From the NCBI RefSeq assembly GCF_016427535.1, contig NZ_JAELXV010000002.1:620001-684000 (forward strand): a stretch of DNA of 64,000 nt, given 5' to 3'. The translations under genes and the position numbers were made by a program. Source of the stretch: Hymenobacter sp. BT559 (GTDB taxonomy: Bacteria; Bacteroidota; Bacteroidia; Cytophagales; Hymenobacteraceae). Positions 1 through 8,700 of this stretch are shown piece by piece (positions within the stretch are counted from its first letter, which is position 1; each line of letters begins with the position of its first letter). The notes under the pieces are model-generated. The model had not been told where the DNA came from. It saw only the letters and a program-made list of their open reading frames with translations, and did no database searches.

Positions 1-18
1 TTCGGCAATCTTGACCAT
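1..18 (-). CDS. Possible 5' end of a gene leaving the window
   Basis: An ATG on the minus strand at 18 is followed by five open codons (M-V-K-I-A-E) before the window ends. It would be divergent from apaG. The 100 bases between them hold a purine-rich stretch and no other gene. Too little is visible to name a product, and the ATG may be chance. Confidence 0.25.
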
Positions 19-152
19 ATAAGGAAGGGGAGGAGAAGACAAAAAACAGAAAATAAAGCAGCACGCAAGCCGTTGGCAGCGTTAATTCGTATAAAACCAA
101 AGCTTCCGGGCCGCTGTTGGCCTCGTCGCTTACCTTCGCATTACCGCCGCTT

Positions 153-539
153 ATGCCTACTACCACTACGCAGGGCGTAACTGTTACGGTTACGACCAAC
201 TATCTGCCCGATTATTCTAGTCCTTCGCAAGAGCACTATGTATTTGCTTATCGCATTGATATTCGCAACGATAGCGAATACACGGTGAAGTTGCTACGCC
301 GCCACTGGTTTATCTCGGATGCCAACAGCACCGTGCGTGAGGTGGAGGGCGAAGGCGTGGTGGGCCGCCAGCCGGTGCTCGAGCCCGGCGAGTCGCATCA
401 GTACATGAGCGGCTGCAACCTCAAGTCGGGCGTGGGCAAGATGCAGGGCACCTACCTCATGGAGCGCCTTGTCAACGGCGAACACTTCCAAGTCAATATC
501 CCGGAGTTTACCCTGATGGTGCCCTACCGGATGAATTAA
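153..539 (+). CDS. apaG: ApaG family protein (DUF525)
   Basis: A 128-residue protein that matches the ApaG/DUF525 family over its whole length. ApaG is a small beta-sandwich (fibronectin III-like) protein. Its enterobacterial homologue is linked to Co2+/Mg2+ efflux and Ap4A phenotypes, but the biochemical role is unsettled. The glycine-rich signature GEGVVGRQP lies at residues 66-74 and the SSP turn at 22-24. An in-frame TTG at 117 would add 12 residues unlike the family, so ATG 153 is preferred; the resulting length is normal. It stands alone, 84 bases before a methyltransferase gene on the same strand. Confidence 0.93.
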   Translation: MPTTTTQGVTVTVTTNYLPDYSSPSQEHYVFAYRIDIRNDSEYTVKLLRRHWFISDANSTVREVEGEGVVGRQPVLEPGESHQYMSGCNLKSGVGKMQGTYLMERLVNGEHFQVNIPEFTLMVPYRMN

Positions 540-623
540 ATTTTTAGTGCTAGGTGTGTAGCGCTCAGCGCCTGGCATTCTAATAGCCAAGCGCATAGCC
601 CTAGGTGCCCCGCACTAAGCACT

Positions 624-1409
624 ATGCACCAAGTACTAGCTTACCTGCGTTTCTGGCTGCGCTCGGGCAATGCCCACGGCCTGCATTCGCCGTTTATCTA
701 CGGCCTTTACACCACGGTTATTTGCCACAACGGCAAGTTCAAGGCGTTTGCCCCGATTGAAGCGCGGCGGCGCGAGCTCTTGCGCAGCACGCAGCGCATA
801 GCTGTTACCGATTTTGGGGCCGGCTCGCAGGTGGCGGGGGCGGGCGGGCGCGAGCGGCGACTGCGCGACATAGCGCGCCACGCGGCCAAGCCGCCTAGGT
901 TGGCGCAGTTGCTCTTTCGGCTAGTCAATCATTTTCAGCCGGCTACTATTCTGGAACTGGGCACGTCATTGGGCCTCACCACAGCCTACCTAGCCACCGC
1001 CGACTCCCGTAATCAAGTCATCACCTTCGAAGGCTGCCCCAACACGGCGGCAGTGGCCCGCGAAACTTTCGACAAGTTGCACTTAGGTAACGTGCAGCTC
1101 GTGACCGGCAACCTCGACCAAACGCTACCCGCCACACTCGCCGAGCTAGCCAAGCCCGTCGATTTTGTGTTCTTCGATGGCAACCACCGCTACGAGCCCA
1201 CGCTCCGCTACTTCGAGCAGTGCCTGAGCAAGGCACACGAAAACAGCGTATTCGTGCTGGATGATATTCACTGGTCGGCCGAGATGGAGCAGGCCTGGGC
1301 CGCCATCAAGGCCCACCCGGCCGTGACCGTGACCGTGGACTTGTTCTACGTAGGGCTCGTGTTTTTTCGGAAGAAGCAACCTAAGCAGGATTTCTGGCTT
1401 CGGTTCTAA
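624..1409 (+). CDS. Class I SAM-dependent methyltransferase
   Basis: A 261-residue protein with a Rossmann methyltransferase core. The SAM-binding glycine motif ELGTSLG is at residues 111-117 and is followed by a predicted acidic ribose-binding segment. VDFVFFDGNH (179-188) resembles the motif IV region of O-methyltransferases of the caffeoyl-CoA/catechol type. The first 90 residues are a family-specific helical extension. The substrate cannot be read from the sequence. The gene is followed after 13 bases by a strong bidirectional hairpin shared with kdsA, which ends convergently. Confidence 0.8.
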   Translation: MHQVLAYLRFWLRSGNAHGLHSPFIYGLYTTVICHNGKFKAFAPIEARRRELLRSTQRIAVTDFGAGSQVAGAGGRERRLRDIARHAAKPPRLAQLLFRLVNHFQPATILELGTSLGLTTAYLATADSRNQVITFEGCPNTAAVARETFDKLHLGNVQLVTGNLDQTLPATLAELAKPVDFVFFDGNHRYEPTLRYFEQCLSKAHENSVFVLDDIHWSAEMEQAWAAIKAHPAVTVTVDLFYVGLVFFRKKQPKQDFWLRF

Positions 1410-1422
1410 TGCTCAGCCCTAG

Positions 1423-1470
1423 AAGCAGAAAGGCCACCTAGGGTTCTACTCCTAGGTGGCCTTTCTGCTT
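1423..1470. terminator. Bidirectional terminator, 20-bp perfect stem
   Basis: Perfect inverted repeat with arms 1423-1442 and 1451-1470 and an 8-base loop. A T-run follows on the plus strand and an A-run lies on the other side. It sits between the convergent methyltransferase and kdsA genes. Each arm ends at the loop with a CCTAGG hexamer. Confidence 0.9.
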
Positions 1471-1497
1471 TTTCGTAAGCCGAAGTACGCTTCTTAC

Positions 1498-2358
1498 TTA
1501 TGCATTCAGCCCCTGTGGGTCGACGCCGCCGGTGGGCCGCAGCGCTTCGCGTATGCGGGTGAGGCGCTGCAAAAGGCCTTCGAGTTGGTCAAGGGGTAGC
1601 ATGTTGGCGCCATCGGAGAGGGCCGTGGCGGGCGTGGGGTGCGTTTCGATGAACAAGCCATCGGCCCCAACGGCAATAGCTGCCTTGGCAATGGTTTCGA
1701 TGAGAGCGGGCTGGCCGCCCGTCACGCCGCTGCTTTGGTTGGGCTGCTGCAGCGAGTGCGTCACGTCCATTACCACCGGCACGCCGAAGCTGCGCATGGT
1801 GGGTAGGTTGCGAAAATCAACTACCAGGTCGCTGTAGCCGAAGGAGTTGCCGCGGTCGGTGAGAATGACGTTGGGGTTGCCGGCGCCTTGCACCTTATCC
1901 ATAGCCCAGCGCATGGCTTCGCCGTTCAGAAACTGGCCTTTCTTGATATTTACCACCTTGCCAGTTTTGGCGGCGGCTACTAATAATTCGGTCTGGCGGC
2001 AGAGGAAGGCCGGAATTTGCAGTACATCTACATACTCGGCGGCCAGTGCCGCCTCGTCCGATTCGTGGATATCAGTGACGGTGGGCACGCCAATCTCGCG
2101 GCCTACTTTCTGCAAGATGCGCAGCGCTGTTTCGTCGCCGATGCCCGTGAAGGAGTCGAGCCGCGAGCGGTTGGCCTTGCGGTACGAGCCCTTAAAAATG
2201 TACGGAATCTGGAGCTTGTCGGTGATGTGCTTTACACGTTCGGCTATGCGCAGCGCCATGTCTTCACCCTCAATGACGCAGGGGCCCGCCATCAAAAAGA
2301 ACTGGCCAGAGTTGGTATTGCGGAAGTGCGGCAGGGTGTTGGCGAGGGAGGTAAGCAT
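1498..2358 (-). CDS. kdsA: 3-deoxy-8-phosphooctulonate synthase (KDO-8-P synthase)
   Basis: A 286-residue TIM-barrel enzyme that condenses phosphoenolpyruvate with arabinose 5-phosphate to KDO 8-phosphate, the first committed step to KDO in the lipopolysaccharide inner core. Diagnostic segments are MAGPCVIEGED near the N-terminus, FKGSYRKANRS, LTDRGNSFGY and a VMDVTHSLQQPN strand. A TTG two codons upstream (2364) is possible, but ATG 2358 is the ordinary start. The gene is the only recognised KDO gene here. It is followed upstream on the same strand by a methyltransferase gene 39 bases away, so the two may be cotranscribed. Confidence 0.97.
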   Translation of the reverse strand: MLTSLANTLPHFRNTNSGQFFLMAGPCVIEGEDMALRIAERVKHITDKLQIPYIFKGSYRKANRSRLDSFTGIGDETALRILQKVGREIGVPTVTDIHESDEAALAAEYVDVLQIPAFLCRQTELLVAAAKTGKVVNIKKGQFLNGEAMRWAMDKVQGAGNPNVILTDRGNSFGYSDLVVDFRNLPTMRSFGVPVVMDVTHSLQQPNQSSGVTGGQPALIETIAKAAIAVGADGLFIETHPTPATALSDGANMLPLDQLEGLLQRLTRIREALRPTGGVDPQGLNA

Positions 2359-2397
2359 GGGCAAGTAATTAATTGCTAAAGAAATGGTGGCAGCGGT

Positions 2398-3009
2398 TTA
2401 CAGCTTCTGGAGGCAAATAAACAGCTCGCGGCCGGCGCGGGCGGGCAGCGAGTTGTGAGCAGTTTCGAAATGAATAAACCGGAAATACGGCTCGAAGTAT
2501 GCCGCGTACTCTTCGCGGCTGCCGCCGAAGGGTGGCTCGGTGGCCCCGGCAAACGGGGTGTCGAAAAGCAGCCCGACGAGCTTACCACCTGGCTTTAGCA
2601 GATGCGCGCACTGCTTGGCGTAGGCCGGCCGCAGGCTCGGGTGGAGGGCGCAGAAAAAGGTTTGCTCGATTATCAAGTCGAAGGTCTCAGCCTCACCTAG
2701 GGCGAAGAAATCGGCCTGCCAGAGGTGCTGGCGCGGGAAGTCGGGCACGCGGGCAGCCAGCTCGGCCAAGGGCTCAGGTGCTAGGTCGGCTACTACCACT
2801 TGCTGCAGCCCTAGGTGGTGCAAATACTCGGCTTCGTAGGCGCGGCCCGCGCCCGGAATAAGGATGCGCGGCTGTCGCTGCACGTCGAGCTGGTCGAAGT
2901 AAGCTTGCAGCGGCGGGGTAATGCGTCCGGCGTCCCAGCCGGCGCGGCCGGGGGCCGTGTAGCGGGCCTGCCAATAGGCGGCATCGAAGGCCGGAGGAAC
3001 CGTTTGCAT
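2398..3009 (-). CDS. TPMT-family SAM methyltransferase
   Basis: A 203-residue methyltransferase resembling the thiopurine S-methyltransferase family, which methylates thiols, selenium, tellurium or halide substrates. Seen: an N-terminal W..RY..GxxxWD segment (residues 13-26) typical of the family, the SAM motif IPGAGRAYEAEYL (51-63), a motif IV aspartate in FDLIIEQTFFCAL, and LKPGGKLVGLLF. The open frame extends to 3132, but those residues are not family-like and overlap the next gene; ATG 3009 fits the domain start. A TACCTTTG box on the minus strand lies 60 bases upstream. The physiological substrate is unknown. Confidence 0.82.
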   Translation of the reverse strand: MQTVPPAFDAAYWQARYTAPGRAGWDAGRITPPLQAYFDQLDVQRQPRILIPGAGRAYEAEYLHHLGLQQVVVADLAPEPLAELAARVPDFPRQHLWQADFFALGEAETFDLIIEQTFFCALHPSLRPAYAKQCAHLLKPGGKLVGLLFDTPFAGATEPPFGGSREEYAAYFEPYFRFIHFETAHNSLPARAGRELFICLQKL

Positions 3010-3068
3010 AGCGGCAAAGTATGACGAAGAGTAGGCGAAGTAGAAATAAACGCTATTTTTACCCGTTA

Positions 3069-3076
3069 CAAAGGTA
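3069..3076 (-). promoter_or_regulatory. Bacteroidota -7 promoter box (TACCTTTG)
   Basis: Matches TAnnTTTG on the minus strand, 60 bases upstream of the TPMT-family gene. No convincing TTG -33 element is at the usual distance. A small hairpin (arms 3076-3082 and 3089-3095) touches its upstream edge. Confidence 0.55.
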
Positions 3077-3140
3077 GCCGCCTTGCTTGGCGGCTGGCTC
3101 TTGCCCGCATCTCTTTCACTTTTTTGGCCCACCTCCCCGC

Positions 3141-4094
3141 ATGGAACCTAAGAACGAACAACCCGAACCCCGCCAGAATAACAGCCGCGTCCTGCTATGG
3201 GTGGCGCTAGTCCTCGTGCTGCTCGGTATCAATGGCGTCCTGTTCTATCTGAATACCCAGAAGAAGACTGAAAACGAGCAGCTTACCACGCAAGTCCAGG
3301 CGAAAGATGCCAAGCTGGAAGCGCAGATAAAGGAGTTTGAAGACCTGAAAGCCAACTACGAGCGCCAAAGCCAAGACCTGCAGAAACTGGGCTTGAGCAA
3401 CGACTCGTTGGTGGCCCGCATCGCGGGTATCAACGCCGACTTGCTGAAGCTGCGCTCGTTTAAGGCGGGCTCGTTTTCGCTGGCTCAGCAGAAGCAGTTT
3501 AAGCAGCGCGCGCTTAACCTAGAAAGCCAGCTGAAGAAAAAAGACGACGAAATTGCGGCGCTGAAAGCATCGAACGAAACGCTGTATACAGAAACGACGA
3601 CGCTGAAAGAAAAGCAGAATAAGCTGACCGACACCATCAGCACGATTGCTAAGACCAACCGCGAGCTGAGCGACAAAGTCAACGTGGCCTCGCGCTTGCA
3701 GGCCGACAACATTCACGTGAGCATCCTGACTTCTAGAAACAAAGAGAAGGACGACGACAAGGAAGAATTCAAGGCCAAGCGCGTAGACCGTGTGAAAGTG
3801 ACCTTTAGCCTGGCCCGCAACGACGTGTCGCCGAAGGAAACCAAGCAGATTTACATGCGCATTCTGGAGCCCGACGGCGCTGCCCTCTACAACCTGAGCA
3901 CCGGCGGCGGCACCTTCACCGTAGATGGCCAGGAGGCCTTCTACACCCAGAAGCAAGATGTAGTGTTCGACAACACCAAGCAGCCCCTGCAGTTTGTGTA
4001 TGCCAAGGGTGGCGACTACAAAATCGGCCAGCACACCGTGGAGCTGTACGAAGGCGGCGCCCTGATGGGCAAGACCACTTTCACGCTGAAGTAA
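3141..4094 (+). CDS. Membrane-anchored coiled-coil protein, unknown function
   Basis: A 317-residue protein with three visible parts: a short polar N-terminus, one hydrophobic helix at about residues 17-37, and a long Lys/Glu/Gln-rich coiled coil from about 40 to 195. A C-terminal beta-rich domain (about 205-317) carries the phrase MRILEPDGAALYNL. The topology suggests a bitopic inner-membrane protein with the coiled coil outside the cytoplasm. Relatives in Bacteroidota are often labelled SMC-like because of the coiled coil, but there is no ATPase motif. The frame opens at 3087; ATG 3141 gives a sensible N-terminus directly before the membrane helix. Confidence 0.75.
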   Translation: MEPKNEQPEPRQNNSRVLLWVALVLVLLGINGVLFYLNTQKKTENEQLTTQVQAKDAKLEAQIKEFEDLKANYERQSQDLQKLGLSNDSLVARIAGINADLLKLRSFKAGSFSLAQQKQFKQRALNLESQLKKKDDEIAALKASNETLYTETTTLKEKQNKLTDTISTIAKTNRELSDKVNVASRLQADNIHVSILTSRNKEKDDDKEEFKAKRVDRVKVTFSLARNDVSPKETKQIYMRILEPDGAALYNLSTGGGTFTVDGQEAFYTQKQDVVFDNTKQPLQFVYAKGGDYKIGQHTVELYEGGALMGKTTFTLK

Positions 4095-4107
4095 AAGCAA
4101 TTAATCG

Positions 4108-4150
4108 ACACAAAAAAGCCCTGCTACTTAGTAGCAGGGCTTTTTTGTGT
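4108..4150. terminator. Bidirectional terminator
   Basis: Arms 4108-4127 and 4131-4150 are perfectly complementary over 20 bp with a 3-base loop. A6 and T6 runs are inside the stem, so it works in both directions. It lies between two convergent genes. Confidence 0.9.
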
Positions 4151-4257
4151 GCTGATATATGCCTTGCTGCTGCATTCCGCTGCTGGCTCAGGCGGCAATA
4201 AGGCAGAAGGCCTAGGTCCTTGAAAAGTAGCGGAGGTGCGCCAGGGGCGGGGCCCAG

Positions 4258-4737
4258 CTATTTGGCTGGTGTAGTTAGGCGGTGGGCAGTGGCTTCGAGG
4301 CGACGTACGGCTTCGCTTTTGTCGGCCTCCGAGCTTTGCTTCTGCAATACTTGCGCCGCGCCTTCCAGGAAAGCCAGCGCTTTGCCGCGCGTGTACACTA
4401 ACTGCATGGGCTGGCTGGCACCTAGGCTAATGGCGAAGGTGTCATACTTAGTGTCTTTGCTAGCAGGCTTGTTAGTAGCGGCATAGCTTTCGGCGTAGCG
4501 CAGCAGCGGGGCAAACTCGGCCGCCGAGAGCAAGCACACACTCTGAAAGATGTAGCGGCCATCGAGGCCCTGAGCTGCATCGGGAGCGGGCTCTTGGGTG
4601 GTGAGGTACAGGTCCGGAATGGACCGGCCACTGGTGCCTAGGTGCGAGATTTTGATGAATGGCGCGCTAGGCGCCTGGGCCCAGCTGCTAAAAGCAGCCA
4701 AAAAAAACAGGCCGTAAAGGAACACGGATTTGAACAT
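4258..4737 (-). CDS. Exported protein of unknown function
   Basis: A 159-residue protein with a clear Sec signal peptide: MFKSV, a hydrophobic stretch, then a probable cut after SSWAQA near residue 22. The mature part has two cysteine-free domains with no motif I recognise. Its mixed alpha/beta pattern ends in a helical EADKSEAVRRLEATAH segment. ATG 4737 lies 2 bases from a palindrome that carries a TATATTTG -7 box on the minus strand, so the mRNA leader would contain a stem-loop. Confidence 0.65.
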   Translation of the reverse strand: MFKSVFLYGLFFLAAFSSWAQAPSAPFIKISHLGTSGRSIPDLYLTTQEPAPDAAQGLDGRYIFQSVCLLSAAEFAPLLRYAESYAATNKPASKDTKYDTFAISLGASQPMQLVYTRGKALAFLEGAAQVLQKQSSEADKSEAVRRLEATAHRLTTPAK

Positions 4738-4739
4738 GG

Positions 4740-4786
4740 TATATTTGGCCTAGGCCGGCGTGAGCGCCGACCTAGGCCAAATATAC
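4740..4786. repeat. Inverted repeat with paired CCTAGG and outward TATATTTG boxes
   Basis: Arms 4740-4760 and 4766-4786 match at 20 of 21 positions around a 5-base centre. Each arm holds one CCTAGG. The outer ends read TATATTTG on both strands (plus 4740-4747, minus 4779-4786), a match to the Bacteroidota -7 box. The minus-strand copy would start transcription inside the palindrome toward the exported-protein gene. Confidence 0.75.
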
Positions 4787-4858
4787 CCGGCGTTAACGCG
4801 CTTGTTTTGCTAACCTCGCCTTTGCCTCGATGCGGGCGGGCGCTGTTTTGTAGCCCGC

Positions 4859-5527
4859 TTACTCAGCTAGCTTGGCCTGGGCTTGGTAGGTGATGGCGGC
4901 GCGGTCAGTGCCTTTAGTAATGGGGCCAAACGTGGTGCCTAGGTTATCAAAGGCATTGTCGAAGGAGCCACGCACAAGCAATAGCTGGTCATCCTTGTTC
5001 GCCTTAAGCAAGCGAGCCACCAGGTTGAGGGCTAGGTCTGAGGTAGCCGTAATGAGTGCCGCTGGCGGGGGCGCTATCGCCGCCGCGGCCAGCAGCGCAG
5101 CGCGGGCGGCGTGAAACTGCTCATCTTGGCGCACCTCGTCGAGCAGCGACCCGAGGGCGCGCAGGTCGCCGTCGAGCTCGGTAAGCAAAATGCAATAATC
5201 AAGGTACTGCGGAATGCGTGGCGCCTGGGTCCGGTAAATTGTGATGCCGCCTTCGCCTAGGGGCAAGTGCGACCACTTCTTCACCCCCTCAAACGTTTCG
5301 GAGCATAGCTGAGTGGGCTCGGCCGAGATACCATCGGTTACGATAGTAACGAGTTGCACCTCGGCCCGATTGAGCTCGCCATGGCGCTTGATGTGCACGT
5401 CTTGCAAGACCAGGCGCACAGCCTCTACCGTTTGGGGCAAGCTGCTGGCCGCAATGGTGCCGGCCAGTACCTCCCGGCGCAGCGCGGCGGAGGGCTCAAA
5501 TACAACGTCAGCTTCTAATAGGGTCAT
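4859..5527 (-). CDS. Hypothetical protein
   Basis: A 222-residue protein I do not recognise. It has no signal peptide and no membrane helix. The N-terminal half looks like alternating strands (for example VRLVLQDVHIKRHG, VQLVTIVTDGIS). The centre and C-terminal half are helical and alanine-rich, ending in a compact globular segment. ATG 5527 is taken as the start; a TTG four codons upstream (5539) is possible. It is flanked by two intergenic inverted repeats that both contain CCTAGG. Confidence 0.6.
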   Translation of the reverse strand: MTLLEADVVFEPSAALRREVLAGTIAASSLPQTVEAVRLVLQDVHIKRHGELNRAEVQLVTIVTDGISAEPTQLCSETFEGVKKWSHLPLGEGGITIYRTQAPRIPQYLDYCILLTELDGDLRALGSLLDEVRQDEQFHAARAALLAAAAIAPPPAALITATSDLALNLVARLLKANKDDQLLLVRGSFDNAFDNLGTTFGPITKGTDRAAITYQAQAKLAE

Positions 5528-5670
5528 GGTCCTAAGCAAAAAGATGAAACTGCTGGCAAGTACCTGCCGTTGGCGGGCCCAGTCGTTACCTGCGTACGTT
5601 ATGAAGGTCGCTGAAGGATAACTAATGTGCCCCTAGGTTAGAGAAATGAGCTGATGTAAGCGTGGTAACA

Positions 5671-5708
5671 AGGTTAGGCCGGCGTGCGCGCCAACCTAGG
5701 CCAACTAT
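5671..5708. repeat. CCTAGG-containing inverted repeat, related to 4740-4786
   Basis: An imperfect inverted repeat that aligns by eye with the element at 4740-4786: both share GGCCGGCGTG in the centre and an ACCTAGGCC right arm. It lies upstream of the GH3 fusion gene. One of three similar elements in 4.7-8.9 kb. Confidence 0.6.
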
Positions 5709-5750
5709 TGCCGACTTTTACGGGCTCGTTTCGCTTAAAACTGCCCACTT

Positions 5751-8700
5751 TTGTCCCGTTTTAAATTTCTGCTGCTTGCGCTGCTCCTAAGCGCGCCCCT
5801 GTTGGCCACGGCCCAGCGCCGCCCCGCCGCCCGGCCCGCCAAGAAAATAGTGCGCCCGGCCGTCCCTAGGGTAGCTGGCAAGGTGCCTGGTTTCCTGAGC
5901 TACTTGCACTCGCCCTGGGTCGATAGCCTGATGCGCAGCCTCACACCACGGCAGCGGGTGGCGCAGCTGTTTATGGTAGCGGCGTATTCTAATAAGCCCG
6001 CTATCTACCAAGACTCTATCTCGACGCTAATCAAAGACTACGGCATCGGGGGGCTGATATACTTTCAGGGTGGGCCGGTGCGCCAAACGCGCCTGCTCAA
6101 CCGCTTTCAGAGCCAGAGCCGGGTGCCGCTGCTGGTGGCTATGGATGGCGAGTGGGGCGCGGGCATGCGCCTCGACAGCGTGCTGCGCTTCCCGTACCAG
6201 ATGAGCCTAGGGGCCGTGCCCGAGGCCGATTCGGCGCTCATCTACGACATGGGGCGCGAGGTGGCGCGGCAGTTTACGCGGCTGGGCATGCAAGTCAATT
6301 TTGCCCCGGTGGTCGATGTCAATAACAACCCCGCCAACCCAGTCATCGGCTTTCGCTCGTGGGGTGAAAGCCCGGCGGCCGTGGCGCGCCTTAGCCGCCT
6401 TTACATGCGCGGCATGCAAGATGCAGGCGTGCTGGCCGTTGCCAAACACTTTCCCGGCCACGGCGATGTCGATGCCGACTCGCACCTAGGCCTGCCCATC
6501 GTGCGCGTAGACCGCGGTCGGCTCGACTCGTTGGAGCTGCCGTCATTCAAAAGTGTGATTGCCAATGGCATTGGAGGTATGATGGTGGCCCACCTCAACG
6601 TGCCCGCGCTCGACAGCACGGGCGCGCCCACCACGCTATCGAAGCCCGTAGTGACGGGGCTGCTGCGCCAGAAGATGGGCTTCAAGGGCGTGGTATTCAC
6701 CGATGCCATGAACATGAAGGGCGTTATCAGCAAGGTGCCGACGGGCGAGGCCGAGGTGCGCGCCATCTTGGCCGGCAACGATGTGCTGGAATTTAGCAAG
6801 AGCGTACCCGTGGCTCTGCAAGCCGTGCTGGCGGCCGTGGACAGCGGGCGCATTTCGCAGGCGCGCATCGACGAGAGCTGCCGCCGCGTGCTAGCCCTCA
6901 AGCAGTGGGCCGGCCTGCGTAAGTACCGCCCCACTGAGGAGAAAAATATTATTGCCGACCTCAATCCCGCGCACGCGCGCTACCTCAGCCACCGGCTCAC
7001 CGAGCACAGCATCACGCTGCTGCGCAACCAGCGCAATATCTTGCCCTTGCAGCGGCTCGATACGTTGCGCGTGGCCACGCTAGTGCTGGGCGGTAGCCCC
7101 ACCGACACTACCGATTTTCAGCGCGCCGTGGCCGACTACGACGCGCAAGTGGCGCACTTCCACCTGTCTGCTGCGCCAACTATGGACGAATTGATGGATG
7201 TGCGGGCCAAGCTTTTTACTTATGATGTGGTGCTCGTGGCATTACAAAGCCTAGGTCGCCTGCCGGCCACCAGCTTCGGCATTGCGCCCGAGGCCCAGCT
7301 GCTGTTGCGCGAGCTCACCAAGCCCGGTCAGCAAGTAATACTCAGCGTGTTTGGCTCGGCCTACGCCGTGGCCAAGGTGCGCGACTACGACCGCGCCAGC
7401 GCCGTGGTGCTGGCCTACCAGGAAAGTACCGACGCCCAGCAACTAGCGGCGCAACTCATCTTCGGGGGCATCGGCGCCCGCGGCAAGCTGCCCGTGACGG
7501 TAGCCAACAACCTGCCTGCAGGCTTTGGCCTCACCAGCAAGCCCGGCCTGCGCCTCGCCTACGCGCACCCCGAAGACGCAGGTATGAATAAGCGCCTCGA
7601 AGCACGCATTGATAGTGTAATGGCCCAGGCGCTCGCAGCTGGCGCCACGCCCGGCGGGCAGGTGGTTATTGCTCGGCGTGGGGTAGTGGTGCTCCGCAAA
7701 AGTTATGGCTATCAGGCCAGCACCGGCGCAGCCTTGCCAGCTACTGGCGTGCCGAGCGTTGCCGTGGCCTCGGCAGCGGGCAATTTTGGCAGCGAGCCAG
7801 GTAGTGCGCCAGTGGCCGGCCAGCCAGTAGCGTCCGCCGCGCCGCTCGCTTCGGCTCGCTTAGTGCGAGACACTGATGTGTATGACCTCGCGTCGCTGAC
7901 CAAAGTGCTGGCGGCTACGCCCGCGCTGCTCAAGCTGCAAGAGCAGGGCAAGTTCAGCCCCGACAGTACCCTAGGGCAGTTTTTTCCCTTCCTGCGCAAG
8001 ACTGACAAAGCCAGCCTGAAGATGCGCGACGTGTTGGTTCACCAAGCCGGCTTGCCTGCCTGGATTCCGTTCTGGAAGGCCCTGGCTACGGATGATGGCA
8101 CGTTACGGCGCCGCTGGTTCCGGCCCGACTCGTCGGCGCGGTTTCCACTGCCGGTGGCGCGTGGGCTGTGGGGCCGCAAGGATTTGCCGGCCTTCATCTA
8201 CGAGCAGATTGGGGCCGCGCCGCTCAAGGCCACGCAGGGCTATGTTTACTCTGACCTCTCCTTTTATCTGTACCCCGACCTGGTGCGGCGGCGCACGGGC
8301 CAGCCATTTGCGGAGTTTTTGGCCAAGCAGGTGTACCGGCCGCTGGGCTCGGGCCTGCACTTTCAGCCGCTACACCACGTGGCCGAAAGCCGCATTGCGC
8401 CCACCGAGTACGATTCGCTATTTCGGCGGCAGTTGCTGCGCGGCTACGTCGATGACGAAGGCGCCGCACTCCTAGGTGGCATTTCGGGCCACGCGGGCCT
8501 GTTTGGCTCGGCCAATGACGTGGTCCAGCTGGCGCAAGCCTACGCCTGGGGCGGGCGCTACGGCGGCCAGCAGGTATTCAAAAAAGAGATACTGGCCGAC
8601 TACACGCGCCAGCAATCGGCCGCCAACCGGCGGGGGCTGGCTTTTGACCGGCCCAGCAGCCCCGCCACGGGCAATACGGCGCCCGGTGCTTCGGCCAGCA

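Noticed and set aside
3135..4094. Possible SMC or chromosome-partition protein at 3141-4094
   Set aside because: Only the coiled coil is SMC-like. There is no Walker A/B or hinge, and a transmembrane helix precedes the coil.
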